64,000 nucleotides of DNA, taken from positions 682,001 through 746,000 of the forward strand of contig NZ_AJLF01000001.1 of assembly GCF_000258515.1 (NCBI RefSeq), written 5' to 3'. Of this stretch, positions 7,991 to 15,551 are shown in pieces (the first letter of the stretch is position 1; the number at the start of each line of letters is the position of its first letter). Source of the DNA: Thermococcus zilligii AN1 (GTDB lineage: Archaea; Methanobacteriota_B; Thermococci; Thermococcales; Thermococcaceae). Made by a program: the position numbers and the translations under genes. The notes beneath the pieces were generated by a model. That model did not search any database and was not told the origin of the DNA. It saw only the letters and a list, made by a program, of their open reading frames with translations.

Positions 7991-8927
7991 AGGCCCTGTA
8001 GGTGGCCTCCCCGAGGAGGTGCCTTTTCAGTTTTCTCGCCTCATAGTCCATCATGGAGCGGTAGCTCATGTTCCTCTTCCAGGGTTTGTAATAGACAGTC
8101 CTCCTCAGCGTGTCAGTCAGGGCCGCCAGGAGCTTCTTTTTGCCTTCGCGGGACAGGTAGACAGCGTTTCCTTTCCGCGAGAAGTCCTTCTTTGAGAAGA
8201 GGCCGCTGTCCAGGGCTGCCTTTACAGTTGAGAAGACATAGAGGGGCTTGAAAATGTCCGCCAGGTCGAGGGGGAGGGAGTGCCTTCTGTCGTTTACAGC
8301 GTGCAGGAAGCCTATCGACGGGTCGAGGCCGGCCTTAACAGAGGAGGAGAACGCCAGGCCATAGGTTATTGCGTTGGCGTAGCTTATCAGCGCGTTGACC
8401 TCATCCTCCGGAGGCCTCCTCGTCCTTTTAAAGTCCTCCGCACCTATCGCCTCGCCGAAGTAGCTGTAGTAGTGGTTCCAGAGCTCAGCTTCCCTGCCCA
8501 TGACCTCCTCAACGCTCTCCCCGTCGACCCTGACCGAGTTTATTCTGACCGGGTTGATACCCCACCGCGCCAGTGTAAAGGCCATGTTGTTCTGGATGCC
8601 CTTCACGATTTCCCGGGCTATGTAAAGCCTCTTCTCAGGGTCTAAGTGGTGCTCGGCCTGGCCCAGGTGGAGCTTCCCCCTCGGTGAGGCGTCGTTGATG
8701 AAGGAGCCCTTGTAGTCGCCCCCGGTGGTATAGAAGTGCACCGGGATTCCCCTCTCGCTCAGCAGGTCTATGGCCCCGCTTGTCAGCGAGACCCTTGCCA
8801 TACAGTGGATTTCGGCAATCTGGGCCAGGGGGAGGGCCTTCTTAACGAGTTCGCCGACGAAGAAGAGCGAGTTGCCCTCCCTCTCGAGTTTGCCGTGCTG
8901 GGTGATGAAGAGGGGGTACTTCACCAC
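7971..8927 (-). CDS. cas1: Cas1 CRISPR integrase
   Basis: A 318-aa Cas1, the metal-dependent integrase of spacer acquisition, acting with Cas2. Active-site context is present: the glutamate in GREAELWNHYYSYFGEA, and the histidine and aspartate in FLHAVNDRRHSLPLDLADIF. An upstream extension to 9005 exists, but a TATA-like CCTTTTTAAT at about 8958-8968 (minus) places the transcript start just before GTG 8927 (GTG 8924 is possible), so the shorter protein VVKYPLFITQHGKL is used. It is separated from cas2 (10181-10450) by array 2 and its leader, an uncommon arrangement, and no cas4 is nearby. Confidence 0.95.
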   Translation of the reverse strand: MVKYPLFITQHGKLEREGNSLFFVGELVKKALPLAQIAEIHCMARVSLTSGAIDLLSERGIPVHFYTTGGDYKGSFINDASPRGKLHLGQAEHHLDPEKRLYIAREIVKGIQNNMAFTLARWGINPVRINSVRVDGESVEEVMGREAELWNHYYSYFGEAIGAEDFKRTRRPPEDEVNALISYANAITYGLAFSSSVKAGLDPSIGFLHAVNDRRHSLPLDLADIFKPLYVFSTVKAALDSGLFSKKDFSRKGNAVYLSREGKKKLLAALTDTLRRTVYYKPWKRNMSYRSMMDYEARKLKRHLLGEATYRAFSPWWA

Positions 8928-9009
8928 GCGACACCGGAACCCAATAACCCCCCAGGGGATTAAAAAGGTTGCGACTCTGAGACCCCCAACGGGGACGGCC
9001 GGCACGCGC

Positions 9010-9524
9010 CCCCTGAAGTTGCTCCGCCGGTTCTGAAACGGGGGGGCCGTTCCTGTTTTGGGCCTCCCCCCGGTACCCTCGCCTCCCTGTCACTGGAGGC
9101 GGGGAGGTTCCCAAAACTGCAAGCTGGTTCTGAAACGAGGCCGACGAAACGCGCGCGCACGCCCAGATAGTTGAATTCCGGCAGGTTCCCAAAACTGCAA
9201 GCTGGTTCTGAAACAGCAAAAGTAGAGCGTCGTGGGGATGCCTGGGCCCTCACCATTTGGTTCCCAAAACTGCAAGCTGGTTCTGAAACAGAGAAATAAA
9301 GGTCTACGCGGTTTATGGCAACGGGTTCTTCTATGGTTCCCAAAACTGCAAGCTGGTTCTGAAACGAGGGGAGTGACGGTATATACTTTCAAGACTGAGG
9401 CCGTAGGCCTCTTGTTCCCAAAACTGCAAGCTGGTTCTGAAACAAGGAGGGTCTCGAGGGGCTCAAGAAAGCAGCAGAAGAAGTAGCTATCCGCGTTCCC
9501 AAAACTGCAAGCTGGTTCTGAAAC
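9010..9524 (-). CRISPR. CRISPR array 2 (6 repeats plus one decayed repeat)
   Basis: Six identical 30-bp repeats start at 9107, 9185, 9260, 9336, 9414 and 9495; spacers are 45-51 bp. In the transcribed (minus) sense the repeat begins GTTTCAGAACCAGCTTG and ends CAGTTTTGGGAAC. A decayed repeat ends at 9039 (GCTCCGCCGGTTCTGAAAC), marking the trailer end. The leader is on the right from 9525. The array lies between cas1 and cas2. The small size and perfect repeat identity suggest it is young or was recently contracted. Confidence 0.98.
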
Positions 9525-10170
9525 CATAGACTTTTTCGCCCCCTCGGGCGAATAAAGTAAAGACAAACCCCTATATAAGCTTTTCGCTCCTCTAAGGCCG
9601 CGAAAAATCAGCCCTTAAAACACCCCTCCCAGACTAACCCCAGTTGGAAAACACAGAACAGGGGCCTCCGGGGGCACCCCCTGGCGTAAGAAGGCGGTTT
9701 TAGTGGCTGTTCACCAGGATTTAGCCCCTGGAGGGCCGGGCACCCAAAATTCCAGAGGCCCTCTGGGTTTACTCCACCTATCACGAAAGAAAACTCCGGT
9801 TTTTGCCGGAGAAACTACCAAAACGCCCCGTTTTTGGCCCGTGGCTGGCTCTCGTCGTTTTTATCCCCTTTTCGGGCAGGCCCAGCCCTTTGTTTCCAAA
9901 AGCGTTCATCCTGTTACTATTATACAACATAAAAATGCGAAACGGCTTCCCCGCCTTCCTTTTTTGTTTTTCAGCCACCTGAGGAGAAACCGCCCCACCT
10001 ATCGCCCGTGGTTTTCCCCGTTCTCGGCTAAAGAGCTTAAAATGCCCCCTTTGTCAATGCACAGTTTTGGAAACAGGGCCCTTTCAGCTGAGTTGGGGCA
10101 AAAATAAGGGGCCAAAAAGCAATTCCAGCCAAAAGGTGGTGGCGCACCGTGTTAAATCAAAAGCCGCCGT
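9525..10170 (-). promoter_or_regulatory. Leader block 2 (CRISPR array 2), long non-coding element
   Basis: About 650 gene-free bases between array 2 and the 3' end of cas2. The promoter core is nearly identical to that of arrays 1 and 3 (TATA 9572-9578, minus strand; same TCGCCC/GGGCGA hairpin as block 1). Beyond about 100 bases block 2 is the most diverged copy but keeps GTTGGAAAACACAGAACAGGG, CTCCACCTATC near 9773, ACATAAAAATGCGAAACGGC, TTTTTCAGCCACC and CCCCACCTATCGCC near 9992, then CAATGCACAG. No open frame is shared with the other two blocks. Confidence 0.8.
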
Positions 10171-10180
10171 TTTTAGCTTT

Positions 10181-10450
10181 TCATATCACGTTGTCGAACT
10201 CGTCCGGTGGCCGTCCGAGGTGGAAGCTCCTGACCACCCTGTCGCTGGGCAGGGAGTAGAAGAGCACCGAGTCCTCCTCCTCGTTTATCACGGAGTTCAG
10301 CTTCCTCTTCAGCTCCCTCACTTCGTTTCCCTCCAGATAGCCCTCGAAGACGCTCCTCTGTCTCCACTGGAGGTAGGCCCTGAGTATCCTGTGGACCTTA
10401 GCAACCCTCTCCTCGTTGACGTCGTAGACGACTATATAGTAGCGCGCCAT
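10181..10450 (-). CDS. cas2: Cas2 (CRISPR adaptation)
   Basis: An 89-aa Cas2 with the family start MARYYIVVYDVNEERV and the core LRAYLQWRQRSVFEGYL; Cas2 dimers bridge two Cas1 dimers in the adaptation complex. ATG 10450 is chosen over an upstream in-frame ATG at 10474 because GGTG precedes it and the family starts here. It begins 20 bases after the cmr6 stop on the same strand, so it is probably the last gene of the cmr operon, detached from cas1 by array 2. Confidence 0.95.
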   Translation of the reverse strand: MARYYIVVYDVNEERVAKVHRILRAYLQWRQRSVFEGYLEGNEVRELKRKLNSVINEEEDSVLFYSLPSDRVVRSFHLGRPPDEFDNVI

Positions 10451-10470
10451 AGGCACCACAAAGGGAAAAA

Positions 10471-11664
10471 TCATTTGAAGCGGCCGTAGCCGAGGCTCGT
10501 TTTTGCACCGACGCCGTGTTCTTTGAGGGCCTCCTCCAGGATGGCCTTCGCCTTCTCCGCCAGCTCCCCTCTTCCGAGCGGTGCGACCGCGAAGAGGAAC
10601 TCGACGCCAGGTCTGACCGTGAGGTAGATAACCGGCACGGGGTCATGCCAGTCGCCCGGCGCTTCGTCCCCCTGGTAGTACGGCCCGTAGTGGGGGTTCA
10701 TTATGTCAAACTCGAGGGGGGCTTTTAGGCTGTCAGGAGGAACAGGCTCGAGGGAAGCTTTTGAGCTGTCAGGGGAAACGGGGAGCGCGTCGAAGAAGAT
10801 GACCTCCCCGCTCTTCTCAGTCGTGCCAAAGATTTCCACGAGCTCTTTGAAGGAGACCCTGACCTTGCTGTTTTCCCCGAAGGTCGCTTGCAGTTGGGCC
10901 TCGCTGTTTTCCCCTAAGTCTACTTCCAGTTTTCCACCGGATAGCGCCCTTTCGAGCTCCCCGACGATTTCGTAGAAATCGTCCTTCTTGAGTTTGTCTT
11001 TTAGCGTGTCAAAGTTCTCATCGGCGAACTTCTCGAGTGCGTAGGCCCTCGCGATGCCCTTGAGCGCAGTCCCCGGGATGTAGGGGACACCGTAGTTCCG
11101 GAGCAACCTTATGCTGGTCTCATAGACGCTCTCATCGCCGAGGCCGACGACGAGACGGGAGGCCGTTTTTAGGCGGAAGACGTTGTTTTTGGCCAGCGTC
11201 TTAACCATTTCCTCGTAGAGGTCGAAGAATTTCTTGTAAGCCTGCAGGGCCTCATCCCCTATTTCAAGCCCCTTTTCGCCCACCTCCTCCTTGAGCACGC
11301 TCCCGGAGACCTTGGTGGGCACTCCTTTATCATTTTTCCCCCCGGCGTCGTTGTTCGCTATCTTGCCCTGACTGTTACCAGTGGTTGGCACTTCTTTCCA
11401 TTCGTAGGGGGCGAACTTGGCGAGCTTTAAGCTGAGGTTGTCTATCCCTTTCCAGGGATCGTTTTGAAGTGCCTCCAACGTTTTGGCCGGGACGATGTAC
11501 CTTACCTTTTTCCCACTCTTATCCCGATTGTCCCGCTCGTGGTGATTTTTTCCGGGGTTGTTTCTGTTTTTCTCCGGGCCTTTTCCCTTCTGGTGGGGGC
11601 CGTTTTGGTTATTACCCCCTCCCCCGTGGCGGCCTTTCTGGGGCTTTCCCCTGTGAGGCTCCAT
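10471..11664 (-). CDS. cmr6: Cmr6, type III-B RAMP subunit
   Basis: A 397-aa Cmr6, a Cas7-group RAMP capping the crRNA-binding backbone of the Cmr complex. RAMP signatures: VPYIPGTALKGIARAYALE and the C-terminal GAKTSLGYGRFK. ATG 11664 follows GGTGAG. Two oddities: residues 1-62 form a low-complexity basic tail rich in G, N, H, K and R (GRHGGGGNNQNGPHQKGKG and similar), and a 12-residue tandem duplication (SPDSSKASLEP then VPPDSLKAPLE; DNA copies 10747-10782 and 10711-10746) lies just before the conserved DIMNPHYGPYY. It overlaps the end of cmr5. Confidence 0.93.
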   Translation of the reverse strand: MEPHRGKPQKGRHGGGGNNQNGPHQKGKGPEKNRNNPGKNHHERDNRDKSGKKVRYIVPAKTLEALQNDPWKGIDNLSLKLAKFAPYEWKEVPTTGNSQGKIANNDAGGKNDKGVPTKVSGSVLKEEVGEKGLEIGDEALQAYKKFFDLYEEMVKTLAKNNVFRLKTASRLVVGLGDESVYETSIRLLRNYGVPYIPGTALKGIARAYALEKFADENFDTLKDKLKKDDFYEIVGELERALSGGKLEVDLGENSEAQLQATFGENSKVRVSFKELVEIFGTTEKSGEVIFFDALPVSPDSSKASLEPVPPDSLKAPLEFDIMNPHYGPYYQGDEAPGDWHDPVPVIYLTVRPGVEFLFAVAPLGRGELAEKAKAILEEALKEHGVGAKTSLGYGRFK

Positions 11665-11665
11665 A

Positions 11666-12124
11666 TTACTCACCGTTCTCCTCCTTCTCAAGCATCGCCT
11701 CGGCGAAGCGTTTGAGCCAGTTCAGGAGCGCTATGGCTTCATCTGTGAGAATCATGGCCTCAATCCCGTTTGATTTCATGTAATACCTTAGCGGATCCTC
11801 CCCCTTAGTGAGATTTCTTGCCAGCCACTCGGCTATGTGCTTATAGAGATAAGCGTAAGCCCTCTCCTCGGCTTTCTTAAATCCTTTTCCTTCTGTTGAG
11901 AGTAAACGGTTTGAGATTAAATGGTAGTCCACATCCTCCAGGTTTTCCAGCCTTGAGAGGTAAAACGCCAGTGCCTGGCCGAGGCCGTTGGTGAGGATGA
12001 GCACGGGGGCGCTCCTGACGTAGGAGCTGTATCTCTTTTGAACGTCTGAGCTTTCGTTCTTCACCTCGGAGATTTTCTCGTAGGCAAACTCCGCCCTCTC
12101 CTGCTCGAGGCTTTTTAAGTCCAT
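11666..12124 (-). CDS. cmr5: Cmr5, type III-B small subunit (Cas11)
   Basis: A 152-aa helical Cmr5 (Cas11-type), which lines the target-RNA side of the Cmr backbone. The start MDLKSLEQERAEFAYEKISEV and APVLILTNGLGQALAFYLS are typical. ATG 12124 is preceded by GGGGTGAT. It starts 4 bases after the cmr4 stop and its end runs up to the cmr6 start, inside a single operon read right to left. Confidence 0.93.
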   Translation of the reverse strand: MDLKSLEQERAEFAYEKISEVKNESSDVQKRYSSYVRSAPVLILTNGLGQALAFYLSRLENLEDVDYHLISNRLLSTEGKGFKKAEERAYAYLYKHIAEWLARNLTKGEDPLRYYMKSNGIEAMILTDEAIALLNWLKRFAEAMLEKEENGE

Positions 12125-12128
12125 GCTA

Positions 12129-13022
12129 TCACCCCTGGTTTGGCTCCTTGCCGTTGCCGTTTACGGCGGTTAACTTCACCTTTACAAAGCCCTTCCCAAC
12201 GGTCTCATCGCCGCCGACCTGGAGGTAGGGGTTGTTTTTGAAGAACTCTGTGAGCTTCCTCTCGACATCCGCAACCGAATTAAGACCTCCTCCCCTCGGC
12301 TTCCCCACGGCTATCACCGAGTAGAGCACGGTGTCACTCGGCAGGAACTCCTCGTACCAGAGGCCGCCTTTTCTTACGGTTCCAGTTTTGGAGTCTATGG
12401 CGATCCTCGCCACTATCTCCGTGTTCATCCTGACAAAGGCACTGAAGACGTCGTCCGGGACTATGGCGAGCCTTTCCTTTACCGGGACCCCTTCCGGCAG
12501 GATTTCCGAGAGGGCTTTTTCAAGGGATGAGAGATTCTCATTCTTAGCCTTAAGGACAACCTCCTCAAGGATGACATTATCGCCAACGGTCAGGATCGAG
12601 CTTTTGTCCACTATCGCCCCGTCACCGGGGTTCGGTACCGTAAAGTCCACCTTCTTCCCCGCGAGCTCCATGTCCCTCTTGAACCTTTCCAGCACGAGGG
12701 GGCTCGTAACGTAGGCAAAAACTCCCCTGGCGCTCCTGACGGGGAAGAGGAGTATCTTTGCATCGCCGACGCTTATGGCCCCTGCATGCTCGCCTGCCTT
12801 TTCCGTGGGCGGGCCGAAGATTGAGTGCACGATTCCTTCATCATCGTTCCTGTCCTCGAAGGCGTGCCTTAAAACGCCCTTGAGGCTCTGGCCCCATATC
12901 ACCGGAAAGCCGGTGTGCTTCTCCCTCTGTATAGGCAGGTCTATGACGCTGCTTTCGGAGCCGCTGCCCGCGTGCACGGGCGATATCGTGTAGATTCCCA
13001 AAACGAGTTTTTTCGAGTACAT
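12129..13022 (-). CDS. cmr4: Cmr4, type III-B backbone subunit and target-RNA nuclease
   Basis: A 297-aa Cmr4 (Cas7 group), repeated along the crRNA and responsible for cutting target RNA at 6-nt intervals. The catalytic aspartate of the family lies in the loop before DLPIQRE; here it is D28, intact. Other marks: ISPVHAGSGSESSVIDL and VIWGQSLKGVLRHAF. ATG 13022 overlaps the csx1 stop (ATGA/TGATG type coupling) and is preceded by GGAGGTGG within the end of csx1. Confidence 0.95.
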   Translation of the reverse strand: MYSKKLVLGIYTISPVHAGSGSESSVIDLPIQREKHTGFPVIWGQSLKGVLRHAFEDRNDDEGIVHSIFGPPTEKAGEHAGAISVGDAKILLFPVRSARGVFAYVTSPLVLERFKRDMELAGKKVDFTVPNPGDGAIVDKSSILTVGDNVILEEVVLKAKNENLSSLEKALSEILPEGVPVKERLAIVPDDVFSAFVRMNTEIVARIAIDSKTGTVRKGGLWYEEFLPSDTVLYSVIAVGKPRGGGLNSVADVERKLTEFFKNNPYLQVGGDETVGKGFVKVKLTAVNGNGKEPNQG

Positions 13023-14482
13023 CAGACCACCTCCTTTCCATCTTCAGGGAGCCTCATTTTCAGGGCTTCAATCGAAAACTCTATGACTTTTTCTTTATCC
13101 GGGTAAAACCATACCAGTTTGCCATCTTCATACCTGACCCATACAAGGTTGTACTCGAAGCCCGAGTGAGCTATGAAGTTCCTGACTTCTGGCTCGGGGT
13201 TGAGGCTGTCGCCTGAGGAAGAACCCAGCCTTAGGGTTTTTCTCAGTTCACCATAGGAGAGCCCCTTCTTCTTTTTGAGGTCGTTTAACCTTTTGTCCTT
13301 GTCTATTTTGTCGAGGATGCCTGGAATACGTCTCGAAGTACCATCTTCGTAAACCAGCTTGCCTTCCTCAAGCTCAGAAAGTTCGGAGACCTGATCCTCG
13401 ACGACTACTCCTATCCTGGGCATCTTTACAAAGAGTTTTTTCGTTATATCCCTTAGCTCCTTGGTAGTCACGCCGTCCTTGGGGTACTTCCCTCCGAACT
13501 CTCCCTCAAGAACTCTGAGGAGATAGTACAGCTTCACCGCAGTTTTGAAGTCCCTGGTGAACCCCCTTTTCCTCACCACATGGACTTTTGTCTTGCCCAC
13601 TATGTCTGGCTTCATCGAGACCTCTATCGAGTCATCGAACTCCTTAAGGGTGGCCTCTATGATGTCCCCAACAAAATTAATCTTCGGATAGAACGTTGCA
13701 AAGACCAGCGGGAAGCCGTTGGTTACGGAGCTTATGAAGGCGGACCATTCCCTCTTTTTCTTGTCGTTACGATCCCTGAAAATCGAGTACATCGGCTTGG
13801 GTCTTAGCTCCTCGCTCTCGATTAAGTGGATGTTTAAGACCTTGGATTTTGCTATCTCATCTCTCCACTTCGGTTCTCCCCCGGGATAAGGCTCGGAGTT
13901 TATGACATGAAGCCTCACCGTGCGGAGGTAAGCTAAAAGACCAAGCAGGTTCTTGAGGGCCCTGTAAGTCAGGACGGGCATAAAGTTTATGCCATGGGTC
14001 AGGTCAAGGAAGACTTCAGCATCTTCCGTTGGTAACTCCTCGGCGAGGGTTTTGAGGACGAAGTAGTAGAAGTCGAGGACGTCTCCTTCGACGCTCGCGT
14101 TGTCGAACTCTCCTACACCTGGAGCGACTACTATCTTGGCCTCTTTAAGGAGTTCCCGGGTTCTCCCGTCCTCCACCATGGGAAGAACCTTGTTGTCGAT
14201 GAACCAGCGGACTCTTTCCTCAACGTCCTTTTTAACCATCTCGTAGGATCCGAGCTCCTTCTCCGGAACATCGTTACGAAGTGTCAGGTTGGCCAGCGTG
14301 TCGAGAACTAAGATGATGGTTTTCTCCGGATTAAGGGCTTTCAGGAGCACCGGTAGGGTGCTGACGTTCTTCATCTCAACGTCGTTGCACCCTTCAATCC
14401 CCAGATCCCTACAGTTCACCCGGTATCCTATCTCCCCCCACTGGAAGGGGTTACCCCAGGTCGCCACGAGAACCCTCCTCAT
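13022..14482 (-). CDS. csx1: Csx1: CARF-HEPN ribonuclease (copy a)
   Basis: A 486-aa Csx1-type effector: an N-terminal CARF domain that senses cyclic oligoadenylate made by Cas10, and a C-terminal HEPN ribonuclease. CARF marks: VLVATWGNPFQWGEIGY and FLDLTHGINFMPVLTYRAL near residue 170. The HEPN R-x4-H motif is RNFIAH (R434, H439). ATG 14482 is chosen because GGAGGTG is 8 bases upstream; it overlaps cmr3 by 32 bases. It sits inside the cmr operon between cmr3 and cmr4, so it is co-expressed with the III-B complex. Confidence 0.93.
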   Translation of the reverse strand: MRRVLVATWGNPFQWGEIGYRVNCRDLGIEGCNDVEMKNVSTLPVLLKALNPEKTIILVLDTLANLTLRNDVPEKELGSYEMVKKDVEERVRWFIDNKVLPMVEDGRTRELLKEAKIVVAPGVGEFDNASVEGDVLDFYYFVLKTLAEELPTEDAEVFLDLTHGINFMPVLTYRALKNLLGLLAYLRTVRLHVINSEPYPGGEPKWRDEIAKSKVLNIHLIESEELRPKPMYSIFRDRNDKKKREWSAFISSVTNGFPLVFATFYPKINFVGDIIEATLKEFDDSIEVSMKPDIVGKTKVHVVRKRGFTRDFKTAVKLYYLLRVLEGEFGGKYPKDGVTTKELRDITKKLFVKMPRIGVVVEDQVSELSELEEGKLVYEDGTSRRIPGILDKIDKDKRLNDLKKKKGLSYGELRKTLRLGSSSGDSLNPEPEVRNFIAHSGFEYNLVWVRYEDGKLVWFYPDKEKVIEFSIEALKMRLPEDGKEVV

Positions 14483-15551
14483 CCCATCCACCTCCTATTA
14501 ACACCAGCCCGTAACCTGCCCACGTCATCTTCCCGAGCCTGGGCGGGACGGTGAGGTTTTCTTTGGCCTCAAGCCAGAAGACCGTCCCGGCCGGGATAGC
14601 GTAATAGGTCGGCTTTGGCCTCTTCTCCACCTCGTCCCACCCGGTTATCCGGACGAGCCTGTCGGTGAAGGCCTTGACGACGCGGACTTTTTCGACTTTT
14701 TCGTTAAGTTCTCCCTTGTTGAGTTCTTTCTTAATAAAGTCCCCTACCTTGTCACCTTCGAGTATGACGGGCGTTGCGACGTAGAGCCTGAACTTCTGGC
14801 CGGCTTTAACCTCCCCTCCGGCAACCAGAGGTAACTCCCTATCCTCGAATTCGAAGTCAGCGAACCTCGACTCCCCGCCGAGCTTTAAAGTGCCCCTTTC
14901 CCCGACTACGCTCCTTACGGCCTCCTCGTTCTGCTCAAAATAAACCATAATGCTGGCATCTTTCGAGAACCTGAGGGCTGAGACCCTGTAGAGGAGCCCC
15001 TCCTCGGCGGTTTTCCTGTCGTTGAGCCCAATGCCTATTCTCGTCTCCCTCTGGTAGACGCTTCTGGTGTCCACTATAGCGTCCTCCGGGATTTCCCCTT
15101 CGGCGAACTCCCCGGAGAGGTATCCCCTCAAGTGTTCCGCCCTTAGAAAGCCCGCCATCGGGTCGAAGTGAAGGCTCTTCTTTTCTCCGAGTTCCACAAC
15201 AACGACCTCCCTGCCGTCCGGGAGCGAATGTGCCCTGGGAAGGACGGGTTTGCCGTCAATCTTAACGATGTCCATCGGCAGCGGGAAGAGGGGTTCCCCC
15301 TTGAGCCCGAGGAAAGTCCCGAGGAGCGAGAAGCCTGGCTTCCAGCTTTCGGGATCCGGGATTTTCTCAAGTTTGTTGCCGTTCCTCCTCAGGTTCAAAA
15401 GGTCGAGCCTGTCCCTTTCGTAAATGGCCCCCATTATTGCCCCCGCTATCGTGTGCGGCAGGGGCTCGGTGCTCTCTGCAACGTGGTTCTCCCCGGCTGA
15501 AAAGTCCCTGCTCTCCCTGAAAAAGAGGATGTCGTGGGGGAAAATCCGCAT
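14451..15551 (-). CDS. cmr3: Cmr3, type III-B RAMP subunit (Cas5 group)
   Basis: A 366-aa Cmr3, which with Cmr2 holds the 5' tag of the crRNA. Recognisable parts are MRIFPHDILFFRESRDFSAG at the start, PLPHTIAGAIMGAIYER, and the C-terminal TWAGYGLVLIGGGW. ATG 15551 overlaps the cmr2 stop (TGATG). Its last 32 bases are shared with csx1. Confidence 0.94.
   Translation of the reverse strand: MRIFPHDILFFRESRDFSAGENHVAESTEPLPHTIAGAIMGAIYERDRLDLLNLRRNGNKLEKIPDPESWKPGFSLLGTFLGLKGEPLFPLPMDIVKIDGKPVLPRAHSLPDGREVVVVELGEKKSLHFDPMAGFLRAEHLRGYLSGEFAEGEIPEDAIVDTRSVYQRETRIGIGLNDRKTAEEGLLYRVSALRFSKDASIMVYFEQNEEAVRSVVGERGTLKLGGESRFADFEFEDRELPLVAGGEVKAGQKFRLYVATPVILEGDKVGDFIKKELNKGELNEKVEKVRVVKAFTDRLVRITGWDEVEKRPKPTYYAIPAGTVFWLEAKENLTVPPRLGKMTWAGYGLVLIGGGWDEEGSRGDLG

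Noticed and set aside
9090-9566. Long minus-strand frame with the repeated peptide VSEPACSFGN
   Set aside because: The repeated peptide is the translation of the array 2 repeat; the frame is open only because repeat and spacer lengths keep it so.
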